Assembly: GCA_963705525.1 (NCBI GenBank)
Contig: CAVPJW010000004.1
Location: 1,116,001-1,180,000 of the forward strand
DNA length: 64,000 bases
Direction of reading: 5' to 3'
Source of the DNA: CAVPJW01 sp963705525
Lineage (GTDB): Bacteria; Acidobacteriota; Vicinamibacteria; Vicinamibacterales; CAVPJW01
The notes below the pieces were generated by a model. That model did no database searches. It saw nothing but the letters and a program-made list of their open reading frames with translations, and was not told the origin of the DNA. Below, piece by piece: positions 51,377-59,942 of this stretch (position 1 is its first letter; each line of letters opens with the position of its first letter). Position numbers and translations under genes: made by a program.

Positions 51377-52013
51377 TTACCCGACGATTTGTCGGGCGCT
51401 CTCCCGCCCACCAATCAGCGACACGACGCGCGCCGAGGTGAGATCGATGACACGCTGCAGAAGATCGGTTCCCGCCTCAGTCGGCGCAAACACGACCACC
51501 AGGGCCGCAGTCGTCTCTGGCGTCACCTGCGTCCGTGCCGAATCGGACGACGGATTCCCGAAGGGACCGGCTTCGTCTGCGAGCATCAGGCGACCCTCGA
51601 GATGGACGGCGTCCTTTCGAATGCCGGCGTACTCCTCGCCGACGCGGCCGAGCCGGAGCTCGATGGCGCCATGAATTCTCGCATGATCGGTACACCCCGT
51701 ACGGCAGCTGACATTCAAGCGAGCACCAGTTGCAGATGTCAACGAGCGGATTGATCCGCGGCAGCGCCTCGCCTCGCATCACCCGCCGCAGCAGCGCTTC
51801 AGACGAGGGCCGATGCTTGGTCGGATCCAGGCCCACCCGCTTGTACATCGCGCGGACCATCGCGCCACCCTCCGGTGGCCGGCGGCGCACCTGTCCTTCC
51901 GCTTCGCCGAGCTGCCGGTCGAGATCGGGATTCCTGGCCGTGAGGCTCAGGCCTTCGAACGACAGCACGCCGAGCCGGACAACGCCTGCGAGGGCCGATG
52001 ATAGATCGAGCAC
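51377..52013 (-). pseudogene. B3/B4 tRNA-binding domain protein with one frameshift
   Basis: GTG 52013 follows the plsC stop directly (TGA GTG). The first frame runs LSSALAGVVRLGVLSFEGLS, LDPTKHRPSSEALLRRVMRG, RINPLVDICNWCSLECQLPY, GVY. Dropping one base of the GG pair at 51689-51690 continues as DHARIHGAIELRLGRVGEEY, RKDAVHLEGRLMLADEAGP, FGNPSSDSARTQVTPETTAA and ends at 51377 (211 residues). This is the free-standing B3/B4 domain related to the phenylalanyl-tRNA synthetase beta subunit, possibly an editing protein. As read, the frame breaks at residue ~108. Confidence 0.8.
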
Positions 52014-52775
52014 TCATTCACTCCGGGCGTCGCTCTCGACGCGTGAGGCGACGATTTCGCGGACGCGCTCCGCGAGTCGCCGAACTTCCTGCACACTTGG
52101 GCTGTCGTCGGCTGCGATCTGGATCGCGGGATGGACAACGAGACGAACGCTGCCGGGACCGACGGCCAGCCGACCTTTTCGCATGACGAAACGACTCCCG
52201 GAAATCGAAATCGGGACGATGGTCAGGCCGACCTGCATCGCCAGGAGAAAACTGCCGCCCTTGAACCGGGCGACACGACCGTCCACGCTCCTCGTCCCTT
52301 CCGGAAAGACGATGAGTGAGAGGCCCTGCTGGACGATACGTGACGCGCGCTGAAGGATGCCGGCGCGATCGGGATTACTGCGATCCACGAGCATGTGGCC
52401 GCTGCGCCTGAGGTGCCAGCCGAGAAACGGAAAGGTCCCCAGCGACTCTTTCGCGATGATGCGGAGCTGATACGGAAGCGAAGAGAAGAGCACGGGAATG
52501 TCGTAGATGCTCTGGTGATTCGAGACGAAAACGTACGTCGTGTCCGGCGTGAGACGCTCCAGGCCCTCGACCCGCACGCGCACTCCAGTCGTGGCCAGGA
52601 TCAGCCACGACCAGGTTCGTGCGCATCCATGCGCCAACCGGCCACGGCCGTCGAAGATGCTCGAGAGGAGCGAGAGGGTTCCGAGGACGATCGTGTAGAT
52701 CGCGATCGTCGGAATCAGAAAGAAAACCGTCCGCCACCAATCGAACGGCGGCAAGAGGCGACGGGACGTCGTCAC
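52014..52775 (-). CDS. plsC: 1-acyl-sn-glycerol-3-phosphate acyltransferase
   Basis: 253 residues. Two N-terminal hydrophobic helices, then VSNHQSIYDIPVLF (NHxxxxD), FPFLGWHLRRSGHMLVDR, VFPEGTRSVDGRVARFKGG and VPISISGSRFV. It makes phosphatidic acid at the membrane. Its GTG start overlaps the stop of the PIN/TRAM gene (GTGA). Confidence 0.95.
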   Translation of the reverse strand: MTTSRRLLPPFDWWRTVFFLIPTIAIYTIVLGTLSLLSSIFDGRGRLAHGCARTWSWLILATTGVRVRVEGLERLTPDTTYVFVSNHQSIYDIPVLFSSLPYQLRIIAKESLGTFPFLGWHLRRSGHMLVDRSNPDRAGILQRASRIVQQGLSLIVFPEGTRSVDGRVARFKGGSFLLAMQVGLTIVPISISGSRFVMRKGRLAVGPGSVRLVVHPAIQIAADDSPSVQEVRRLAERVREIVASRVESDARSE

Positions 52776-53839
52776 GCTTGAGGTATGTGGCGAACTCGCC
52801 GGCCGTTTTCTTCCCGTTCCTTGTCGGCCGGCGGCGTCGCATGAGCCGCCATGCCGGGATCGATGAACCGGCCGAAGATCATCTTCCCGGCGGTGGTCTG
52901 CAGGACGCTGGTCACGACGATGTCGATGTTCTTGCTCATCATCTTGCGGGCATTGTCCACGACGACCATGGTGCCATCGTCCAGGTATGCCACGCCCTGG
53001 TTGTATTCCTTGCCCTCCTTCAGGATGAACACCTTCATGATCTCCCCGGGCAGGACGACGGGCTTCAGAGAATTGGCGAGCTCGTTGATGTTGAGGACGT
53101 CCACACCGCGAAGCTGCGCCACTTTGTTCAGATTGAAGTCGTTGGTCACGATCTTTCCGCGGAGCGATCGGGCCAGCTCGATGAGCTTCAGATCCACTTC
53201 CTTGACGTCGGCAAAATCAAGATCCGAGATGGTGACGTCCACACCGGCCATTTTCTGAATCTTCTGGAGGATGTCGAGGCCCCGACGCCCTCGATTCCTC
53301 TTGAGCGAGTCGGCCGAGTCGGCTACGAACTGGAGCTCCTTGAGCACGAACTGCGGGATGACCAGCGTGCCGTCGAGGAACCCGGTCTCGCAGATGTCCG
53401 CGATCCGCCCGTCGATGATCACACTGGTATCGAGGATCTTGTAGCGGCGCTCCGGACCGGCCGCACGAAACAGCCCGAGCAGGCGCGCAGGTTCCAGCCA
53501 CTCGCCTTTGCGGCCGCCGATCACGAGCCCCAGATAAGGCAGAACGAGAAGAATGAAGGTGTGCAGGAACTGGACGCGCCGATCGCCGGTGTCGGCCCAG
53601 AAGAGCGCGGTGTTGATCGTCTTCGCAATCAGGAGGCCGAACCCGCCTCCGATCAGGGCGCCGAAGAGGTGCGTAACCGCGGTGTCGCGAAGGCGTGTTT
53701 CGAAAACGACCGCGAGACCTGCGAGAAGAAGCGCGAACAGAACGTTGACGGCCGGCGGGAACGGAAGAGGGTGAATGATCGCCGCCGCATTAGCGACGGC
53801 CGCGACAAACAGTACGCGCGCGAGCGCAAACCATGCCAT
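52772..53839 (-). CDS. PIN/TRAM domain membrane protein (YacL-like)
   Basis: 355 residues. Four N-terminal hydrophobic segments, then a PIN domain (KILDTSVIIDGRIADICETG, QFVLKELQFVADSADSLKRN, TNDFNLNKVAQLRGVDVLNI) and a TRAM domain (PGEIMKVFILKEGKEYNQGV, AYLDDGTMVVVDNARKMM). Acidic residues of the PIN nuclease site are present (LDTS, ELQF, TNDF). B. subtilis YacL sits in the same neighbourhood next to radA. ATG 53839 with GGAG is preferred over a GTG three codons earlier. Confidence 0.93.
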   Translation of the reverse strand: MAWFALARVLFVAAVANAAAIIHPLPFPPAVNVLFALLLAGLAVVFETRLRDTAVTHLFGALIGGGFGLLIAKTINTALFWADTGDRRVQFLHTFILLVLPYLGLVIGGRKGEWLEPARLLGLFRAAGPERRYKILDTSVIIDGRIADICETGFLDGTLVIPQFVLKELQFVADSADSLKRNRGRRGLDILQKIQKMAGVDVTISDLDFADVKEVDLKLIELARSLRGKIVTNDFNLNKVAQLRGVDVLNINELANSLKPVVLPGEIMKVFILKEGKEYNQGVAYLDDGTMVVVDNARKMMSKNIDIVVTSVLQTTAGKMIFGRFIDPGMAAHATPPADKEREENGRRVRHIPQA

Positions 53840-53883
53840 GACGAGCACTCCATATGATGACGGGTATGAGGCCTGCGCCTAGT

Positions 53884-55263
53884 TTACGTCATCAGCTCGT
53901 CAAGCGCCTCCCCCACGGTTCGAACACCGATCACGTCGCAGTCGCCGATCGACCCGCGGTCGAGTCCCTCGACGTTCGTCGCCGGCATGATCAGCCGTGA
54001 AAATCCCATCTGGGTCGCTTCGCGCACGCGGAGCGGGGCTTGTGTGATTCCACGGACTTCGCCGCCGAGGCCCACCTCCCCGAAGACGACGGTCCCGCGC
54101 CCGATTGGACGGTTGCGGACACTCGACGACACGGCCGCGACGATTCCAAGATCGGCGGCGGGCTCATCCACGGCGATACCTCCGGCGATGTTCAGGAAGA
54201 CGTCTTCGCCGATCAGGTTGATGCCTCCGCGCTTCTCGAGCACGGCCAGGAGCAGCGACAACCGCGCGGGATCGATGCCGCTGGTCATGCGACGAGCGCT
54301 GCCGTACGTGCTGGTGCTGACCAGCGCCTGGACCTCCACGAGGATCGGTCGAGAACCCTCGACGGTGCAGAGTACAGCCGAGCCCGGTGTATGCGCCGGC
54401 CGCTCCGACAGAAAGAGCTTCGACGGATTCGGGACGGGGCGAAGTCCCGTCCCGGTCATCTCGAAGACGCCCAGCTCGCTGACCGCGCCAAAGCGATTCT
54501 TGACGGCGCGGACGATGCGGTGGGACTGATGGCGCTCGCCTTCGAAATAGAGCACGGTATCGACGACGTGTTCGAGCGCCTTGGGACCGGCGAGGCTGCC
54601 GTCCTTCGTCACGTGGCCGACGAGAAACGTCGGCACGTTCCGTCCCTTGGCGGCGAAGAGCAGCTGCGTCGCGGCCTCGCGCACCTGGCCGATGCTGCCG
54701 GGCGCCGACTGCATCTTCAGCGAGAACACGGTCTGAATCGAATCGAGGATGACGAGCGCAGGTTTGATGCGTTCGAGCTCCTCGAGCAGCCGCTCGAGGC
54801 AGGTTTCGGCGAGCAGGTACAGCGGCGCGCGATCGACGCCCAGGCGATCGCCGCGCGACTTGATCTGATGCTCCGATTCCTCGCCGGAACTGTACAGCAC
54901 CGGCCCGACCGTCTTCGCGAAGTTCGCCGCAACCTGAAGAAGGAGCGTGGACTTGCCGATCCCCGGTTCTCCGCCGAGGAGCACGAGCGAGCCCGGCACC
55001 ACGCCGCCGCCAAGCACGCGGTCGAACTCGTCGATCCCGGTCGGCAGTCTCACCGCCATCGAGCTCTCGACCTCAGCATAGAGCCGGGCACCAGGCGTGG
55101 AGCTGCTGATCCGGTAGCGCTGATCGGCCGCAGTCGGCGCCGGATCCGCCGGGCGCTCTTCAACGAACGAATTCCAGGCCCCGCAGTCGGGGCACCGGCC
55201 CATCCATTTCGGCGCCTGACTGCCGCATTCCTGACAAACAAAGACTGGACGTGGGGGTTTCAT
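53884..55263 (-). CDS. radA: DNA repair protein RadA
   Basis: 459 residues. N-terminal zinc finger (VCQECGSQAPKWMGRCPDCG), RecA-like core with Walker A GGEPGIGKSTLLLQ, the RadA signature VKNRFGAVSELGVFEM and the C-terminal Lon-like domain. RadA remodels branched recombination intermediates. It is followed by PIN/TRAM with 44 nt between. Confidence 0.96.
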   Translation of the reverse strand: MKPPRPVFVCQECGSQAPKWMGRCPDCGAWNSFVEERPADPAPTAADQRYRISSSTPGARLYAEVESSMAVRLPTGIDEFDRVLGGGVVPGSLVLLGGEPGIGKSTLLLQVAANFAKTVGPVLYSSGEESEHQIKSRGDRLGVDRAPLYLLAETCLERLLEELERIKPALVILDSIQTVFSLKMQSAPGSIGQVREAATQLLFAAKGRNVPTFLVGHVTKDGSLAGPKALEHVVDTVLYFEGERHQSHRIVRAVKNRFGAVSELGVFEMTGTGLRPVPNPSKLFLSERPAHTPGSAVLCTVEGSRPILVEVQALVSTSTYGSARRMTSGIDPARLSLLLAVLEKRGGINLIGEDVFLNIAGGIAVDEPAADLGIVAAVSSSVRNRPIGRGTVVFGEVGLGGEVRGITQAPLRVREATQMGFSRLIMPATNVEGLDRGSIGDCDVIGVRTVGEALDELMT

Positions 55264-55281
55264 GAAACGTGAGGTTTTTGG

Positions 55282-55430
55282 AACTTGGTTCTTAGTGCTT
55301 AGTGCTTAGTCCGCCGCTTGCTTCGTTCGCAGTTCTGACGTTCTAGTATAGCGCTCGGTAAACGCCACTTGTCGGGCGCAGACCTCAAAGACCCTTGAAC
55401 CTCTAAGAACCAAGCACCAAGAACCAGGAA
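55282..55430. repeat. opposed 7-bp arrays in the alr-radA spacer
   Basis: AACTTGG, TTCTTAG, TGCTTAG, TGCTTAG at 55282-55309 and the inverted CTCTAAG, AACCAAG, CACCAAG, AACCAGG at 55401-55428. The two can pair in a transcript. The 90 nt between hold nothing recognisable. Confidence 0.9.
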
Positions 55431-55438
55431 CTACTGCG

Positions 55439-56575
55439 TCAGTAAATCCGTTCAATCCTCGTCCCGATCCGACACAGGATCTCGTACGGGATCGTGCCGA
55501 TGAGCGACGCCATCTCGCGCGCGTCGATGCGCTCGTCGCCCTGGCGGCCGATGAGCACGACCTCATCGCTGGTCTCGACCGGCGTGTCGGTGACGTCGAG
55601 CATCATCATGTCCATTGAGACCGCTCCGATGATGGGCATGCGCCTTCCACGAACGAGCGCGAATCCGCGGCCCGCCAGGCGCATGTCGAGTCCGTCGGCA
55701 TAGCCTGCCGGCACGGCAGCCATGCGAGTCGGCCGCGCGGCCACGAACCTCGCGCCGTAGCCGACCGACTCGCCGGTTCGCACGCCCTTGACGGCGACGA
55801 CGCGGCTCCGCAGCGACATCGCCGGACGAAGGTCCAGCGTCGAGGCCAGCGGCGGCGGCACCACGCCAAAGAGCAGCAGGCCCGGGCGGACGAGGTCGTA
55901 CCAGGCGCGCGCGTCGCGAAGGAGGGCCGCGCTGTTGGCGGCATGCAGGACGGGAATGACAGCACCGAGTTCCGCCAGGCGCGCACAGGCGCGATCGAAC
56001 CGCGCGCGCTGCTCGGGGAACAGCGGATTCTCGGGATCGTCCGCCGTAGCGAAGTGCGTATAGACGGCCTGCAATCGCAGGTTCGCGCTCGACAACACCT
56101 CCGGCATCGTCCGATTGAGATTGTCGTGGCGGAACCCGAGGCGATTCATCCCGCTGTCGATCTTGAGGTGATACCTGAGCACCGTGCCGCGAGCGCGAGC
56201 CGCGACTTGAAGCGCACGCGCGGCCGACGGCGTCGAGATGGTCGGCGTCAGACGATGATCGAAGATGCCCGCCAGATCGCTCACGCTCAGCGCGCCGAAG
56301 ATCAGGATCTCGCCCTTGACGCCGGCCTCGCGCAAGACGATGCCTTCCTCGATGTCGGCGCAGGCCAGCATCGTCGCGCCGGCCTCCTCGAGCGCCAGCG
56401 CCACCCGTGCGGCACCGTGACCATAGGCGTTCGCCTTGACGACGGCAATGATGCCGGGATGACGGATCGGAGCTGAAGAGCCAATCGACTCGCCCGATGC
56501 GAGAAACGACGCGATCGTCCGGAAGTTGTGCTGGATCGCGGCGAGATCGACGCGGGCGGTGGTGCAGCGAATCAA
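55439..56575 (-). CDS. alr: alanine racemase
   Basis: 378 residues. PLP lysine in VVKANAYGHGAARVA, the substrate region YHLKIDSGMNRLGFRHD, second catalytic Tyr in GESVGYGARFVA, and SMDMMMLDVTD. It supplies D-Ala for peptidoglycan. The start is TTG with GGAG four to five nt upstream. Confidence 0.95.
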   Translation of the reverse strand: MIRCTTARVDLAAIQHNFRTIASFLASGESIGSSAPIRHPGIIAVVKANAYGHGAARVALALEEAGATMLACADIEEGIVLREAGVKGEILIFGALSVSDLAGIFDHRLTPTISTPSAARALQVAARARGTVLRYHLKIDSGMNRLGFRHDNLNRTMPEVLSSANLRLQAVYTHFATADDPENPLFPEQRARFDRACARLAELGAVIPVLHAANSAALLRDARAWYDLVRPGLLLFGVVPPPLASTLDLRPAMSLRSRVVAVKGVRTGESVGYGARFVAARPTRMAAVPAGYADGLDMRLAGRGFALVRGRRMPIIGAVSMDMMMLDVTDTPVETSDEVVLIGRQGDERIDAREMASLIGTIPYEILCRIGTRIERIY

Positions 56576-56588
56576 GGAACTCCGTGTT

Positions 56589-57926
56589 TCACCGCAGGGC
56601 TAAGCTCTCGAACCTGGTGAATTCCTTCAGGAACGCGAGCTTCACGAGGCCGGTCGGACCGTTGCGCTGCTTGGCGACGTTCAATTCGGCGATGCCGCGG
56701 TCCTCTTCCTTCACGTCCGGATACTGATCCGCCCTGAAGAGCAGGCCCACCACGTCGGCATCCTGCTCGAGCGCGCCCGACTCGCGCAGGTCGGACAGCA
56801 TCGGCCGATGATCCGCTCGCGATTCCGGCGCGCGGCTCAACTGCGACAGCGCCACGACGGGAATGTTGAGCTCCTTGGCCAGGCTCTTCAGTCCTCTCGA
56901 AATCGCGCCGAGCTCGAGGGTCCGGTTCTCGAACCGCCCTCCGCCCTGCATCAACTGAATGTAATCGACGATGAGGAGGTGCAGCTGGTGGTCGTACATC
57001 AGCCGGCGCGACTTCGCGCGCATTTCGAGCACGCCGACGCCGGGCGAGTCGTCGATGAAGATGTGCGCCTCGCTCAACGTGCCAAGGGCCTGCGAGAGCC
57101 GCGTCCAGTCGTTCTCGCCGAGAAATCCGGTGCGCAGTCGATGTCCGTCGATGCCGGCCTCGGCGGTCAGCATGCGGAGGAAGAGCTGCTCCTTCGACAT
57201 TTCGAGGCTGAAGAACCCGACGGTGCGATCGGTCTTCGTTCCGACATGCTGCGCGATGTTGAGGACCAGCGCGGTCTTCCCCACGGAAGGCCGGGCCGCA
57301 ATGATGACGAGATCGCCGGGCTGGAGTCCCGAGGTCAGCTCATCTAGATCGACGAACCCGGTCGGGACGCCCGTGATGATCTGCTTGCGCGCGTGCGCCT
57401 GCTCGATGGTCTCGAAGCTCTTCTGGGCGAGGTCGCGGAGCGACACGAATCCGGGCGTGATGCGGTCTTCGGCGATCGAGAAAATCTCCTGCTCGGCCTC
57501 GTCCAGGATCACGGTGGCATCCTGCTCGGCCTCGTACGCATTCGAGAGGATCCTGTTCGCCGAAAAGATCAGGTTCCGAAGCGTCGACTTCTCCTTGACG
57601 ATCCGCGCGTAGTTCTCGATGTTGGTCGCGCGCGGCAGGCCGTCGACGAGCGACGCGATGTAGGCCGGCCCGCCCACCTCCTCGAGTTCGCCCGACCGGC
57701 CGAGCTCTTCCTTGAGCGTGACCAGATCGATGGCGTCGCCGCGCTCGCTGAGCGCGATCATCTTCCTGAAAATGCGGCGATGCGCGTCGCGGTAGAAGTC
57801 GTCGGGCTTGACGAGCTCCACCGCGAAATTGAAGGCCTGATTGTGGATGAGCACGGCGCCGAGCACCGAGCGCTCGGCTTCGAGGTTATGGGGCAGAATG
57901 CGTTCGCTGGGCGCCGTGTCCGGCAT
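56589..57926 (-). CDS. dnaB: replicative DNA helicase
   Basis: 445 residues. N-terminal domain (PHNLEAERSVLGAVLIHNQA), RecA-type core with Walker A IIAARPSVGKTALVLNIA, Walker B LLIVDYIQLMQGGG, and LSQLSRAPESRADHRPMLSD. It is the hexameric fork helicase. It follows rplI in the common rpsF-rpsR-rplI-dnaB order; no oriC-like boxes are seen. Confidence 0.96.
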   Translation of the reverse strand: MPDTAPSERILPHNLEAERSVLGAVLIHNQAFNFAVELVKPDDFYRDAHRRIFRKMIALSERGDAIDLVTLKEELGRSGELEEVGGPAYIASLVDGLPRATNIENYARIVKEKSTLRNLIFSANRILSNAYEAEQDATVILDEAEQEIFSIAEDRITPGFVSLRDLAQKSFETIEQAHARKQIITGVPTGFVDLDELTSGLQPGDLVIIAARPSVGKTALVLNIAQHVGTKTDRTVGFFSLEMSKEQLFLRMLTAEAGIDGHRLRTGFLGENDWTRLSQALGTLSEAHIFIDDSPGVGVLEMRAKSRRLMYDHQLHLLIVDYIQLMQGGGRFENRTLELGAISRGLKSLAKELNIPVVALSQLSRAPESRADHRPMLSDLRESGALEQDADVVGLLFRADQYPDVKEEDRGIAELNVAKQRNGPTGLVKLAFLKEFTRFESLALR

Positions 57927-57946
57927 GTGCGCCGTGTCCTGTCGCG

Positions 57947-58396
57947 TCAGTCTTCCTGTCGATCGACCTTGACCCTGATCTCGGCGGTGACCTCGCGATG
58001 GAGCTTGAGCGGCACCGCGAACTCGCCGAGTTGTTTGATCGGCTCGTGGAGCTGAATCTTGCGCCGGTCGATCTCGAGGCCGAGGGCCGCGAGCGCCGAT
58101 GCGATGTCGGCCGCCGTCACCGAACCGAAGAGCGCCTCGGTCTCGCCCACGCGACGGGTGATCACGACCGCGGTCGCCGCGACGCGCGCGGCGAGGGCTT
58201 CGGCACCCTGCTTCTCCACCGACTCGCGCTGTTCGGCGAGCTTCCGCTCGCGCTCGACGTGCTTGATGTTGCCCTGGGTCGCCCGAAGCGCCAGCTTGCG
58301 GGGCAGCAGATAGTTCCTGGCGTACCCGTCGGACACCTTGACGATTTCGCCGCGGCGCCCGAGATTGTCTACATGTTCACGAAGGATGATTTCCAT
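57947..58396 (-). CDS. rplI: 50S ribosomal protein L9
   Basis: 149 residues. MEIILREHVDNLGRRGEIVK, VSDGYARNYLLPRKLALRAT, long central helix and C-terminal domain (LFGSVTAADIASALAALGLE). ATG 58396 is the typical start. Confidence 0.96.
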   Translation of the reverse strand: MEIILREHVDNLGRRGEIVKVSDGYARNYLLPRKLALRATQGNIKHVERERKLAEQRESVEKQGAEALAARVAATAVVITRRVGETEALFGSVTAADIASALAALGLEIDRRKIQLHEPIKQLGEFAVPLKLHREVTAEIRVKVDRQED

Positions 58397-58413
58397 GGGG
58401 TTCTCGTCGCAAA

Positions 58414-58485
58414 CAGTTCTCAGTTTTCGGTTCCAGATCTCGGCGGCCCACGACTGATGGCTGTTGACTGAAGACTGATGACCTC
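58414..58485. repeat. 7-bp arrays between rpsR and rplI
   Basis: CAGTTCT, CAGTTTT, CGGTTCC at 58414-58434 and CGACTGA, TGGCTGT, TGACTGA, AGACTGA, TGACCTC at 58451-58485. Confidence 0.8.
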
Positions 58486-58790
58486 TACTCAATCACATAC
58501 GGAATCAGCGCCAGCTGACGGGCGCGCTTGAGCGCCGTCTGCAGCTTCCGCTGATGCATGGCGCAGGTGCCCGAGATGCGCCGCGGCAGGATCTTGCCGC
58601 GTTCCGGCACGAACGACGCCAGTAACTTCACATCCTTGTAGTTGATATCGTCGATCTTGTCCGCGCAGAACTTGCAGACCTTCCGCCGACGGAACATCGG
58701 ACGGCGCTGGCCCTGTGCCTTGTCGCCGCTCGCCCCGCCGCGACCGCCGCGCCCACCACCCGATCCCGAACGTCCTCGCCCTTCCCTCAT
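58485..58790 (-). CDS. rpsR: 30S ribosomal protein S18
   Basis: 101 residues, longer than the usual ~75. The first 26 are a Gly/Arg-rich tail (MREGRGRSGSGGGRGG...). Then RKVCKFCADKIDDINYKDVK, LLASFVPERGKILPRRISG and CAMHQRKLQTALKRARQLAL are typical S18. It overlaps rpsF by four nt. Confidence 0.95.
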   Translation of the reverse strand: MREGRGRSGSGGGRGGRGGASGDKAQGQRRPMFRRRKVCKFCADKIDDINYKDVKLLASFVPERGKILPRRISGTCAMHQRKLQTALKRARQLALIPYVIE

Positions 58791-59239
58791 CGCTCGACCT
58801 CCGCTCCGTCAAACCGATCATCGTCCGCGTCCTCGCGGGCCGGTCCTTCACCAGGCTGACGCTCCGGCGGCAGTCCCCGCGCGACGCGCCGCCGCTCGGA
58901 TCGCGTCTTGCGGCGCGACCTCGAGCGATCGACGACGCGCTTCTCCTCGTCCACGCGGACGATCATGTGGCGAATCACCTGATCGCTGACCCTGAGCCGG
59001 CGATCGATTTCCTTCATCAACTCGCCCGATCCGTTGACGACCTCGAGCACGTAGGTGCCCTCGCGGTGAGGCCCGATCTCATAGGCGAGCTTGCGGCGGC
59101 CCCAGTTCTCGGTTTTCTCGAGAGCGCCCTGCAGACGGCCGATGCTTTCCTCCACCTGCGTGTGGACCTCGGCGACCTGCTGCTCTGTCGCTTCAGGGGA
59201 AACGATGTAGACGAGCTCGTACTGACGTGATGCGTTCAT
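58787..59239 (-). CDS. rpsF: 30S ribosomal protein S6
   Basis: 150 residues. RQYELVYIVSPEATEQQVAE, WGRRKLAYEIGPHREGTYVL and MKEIDRRLRVSDQVIRHMIV are S6 core. About 50 extra C-terminal residues are Arg- then Asp/Glu-rich (RSRSRRKTRSERRRVAR, PAREDADDDRFDG). S6 pairs with S18 on 16S rRNA. ATG 59239 is the natural start. Confidence 0.95.
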   Translation of the reverse strand: MNASRQYELVYIVSPEATEQQVAEVHTQVEESIGRLQGALEKTENWGRRKLAYEIGPHREGTYVLEVVNGSGELMKEIDRRLRVSDQVIRHMIVRVDEEKRVVDRSRSRRKTRSERRRVARGLPPERQPGEGPAREDADDDRFDGAEVER

Positions 59240-59315
59240 GTGTCTCCTTCTGGACTGGGATGCGCGAATCAATCGCGCCCCAAGGCCACCTCACAGGTGG
59301 CAAGGAGCGAAGTGC

Positions 59316-59925
59316 TCAGTTGTCGATGGCGTCCTCGCTGGCCTCCGGTCCGTTGTCTCGATCGTTCCGATTGAACAGATTCATCATGCACTCGATGCCG
59401 TCGGTGACGAAGCATTCGGCGGCGTCAGCCGCCCGCGCGATCATGGCTTCGACCTCGGCGAACTCGTCGTCTTCGAACCTCGCCAGCACGTGATCGGCAA
59501 GGCCGCGATCGCTCATCTCCCCGGCCCACCCCGACTCGAAGCCGCGCGAACTCGGTCGTGCCGAGGTGCTCGATGACCGACCGAAACCCGTTGTGCCCGC
59601 CGTCGGAGCCCCGCATGCGCGCCCGCAACCGCCCCAGCGGCAGATTGACTTCATCCGCCACGACGAGCAGATCGCCGAGCTCGATGCGGTAGTAGCGCGC
59701 GACCTCGGACACCGCACGACCGCTCAGGTTCATGAACGTCAGGGGCTTGGCGACGAGCGCTCCGTCGCCCACTCCGCGCACCTTCGCAATCAGCGTCTCG
59801 CCCGGGCCGCTCCCGAAGCTCGCCGCGCGGCGCCGCGCCAGCTCGTCGGCCACCTCGAACCCGACATTGTGACGGGTGCCGCGATACGCGGCGCCCGGGT
59901 TGCCGAGACCGACTATGAGTTTCAC
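59316..59925 (-). CDS. pth: peptidyl-tRNA hydrolase, frameshifted as read
   Basis: The first frame from ATG 59925 gives KLIVGLGNPGAAYRGTRHNV, KPLTFMNLSGRAVSEVARYY, VADEVNLPLGRLRARMRGSD, GGHNGFRSVIEHLGTTEFAR, then goes out of register after VGVGRGDERS. Dropping one base from the C run 59519-59522 continues as EMSDRGLADHVLARFEDDEF and MIARAADAAECFVTDGIECM to the stop at 59316, giving about 202 residues. Catalytic His is in TRHNVGF. Pth recycles peptidyl-tRNA and is normally essential, so a sequence error is the likely cause. Confidence 0.88.
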
Positions 59926-59942
59926 TGGCGTCGCGGGCTCCG

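Noticed and set aside
56589..59239. Replication origin near dnaB
   Set aside because: No cluster of DnaA-box-like 9-mers or AT-rich stretch was seen; dnaB here belongs to the ribosomal-protein run.
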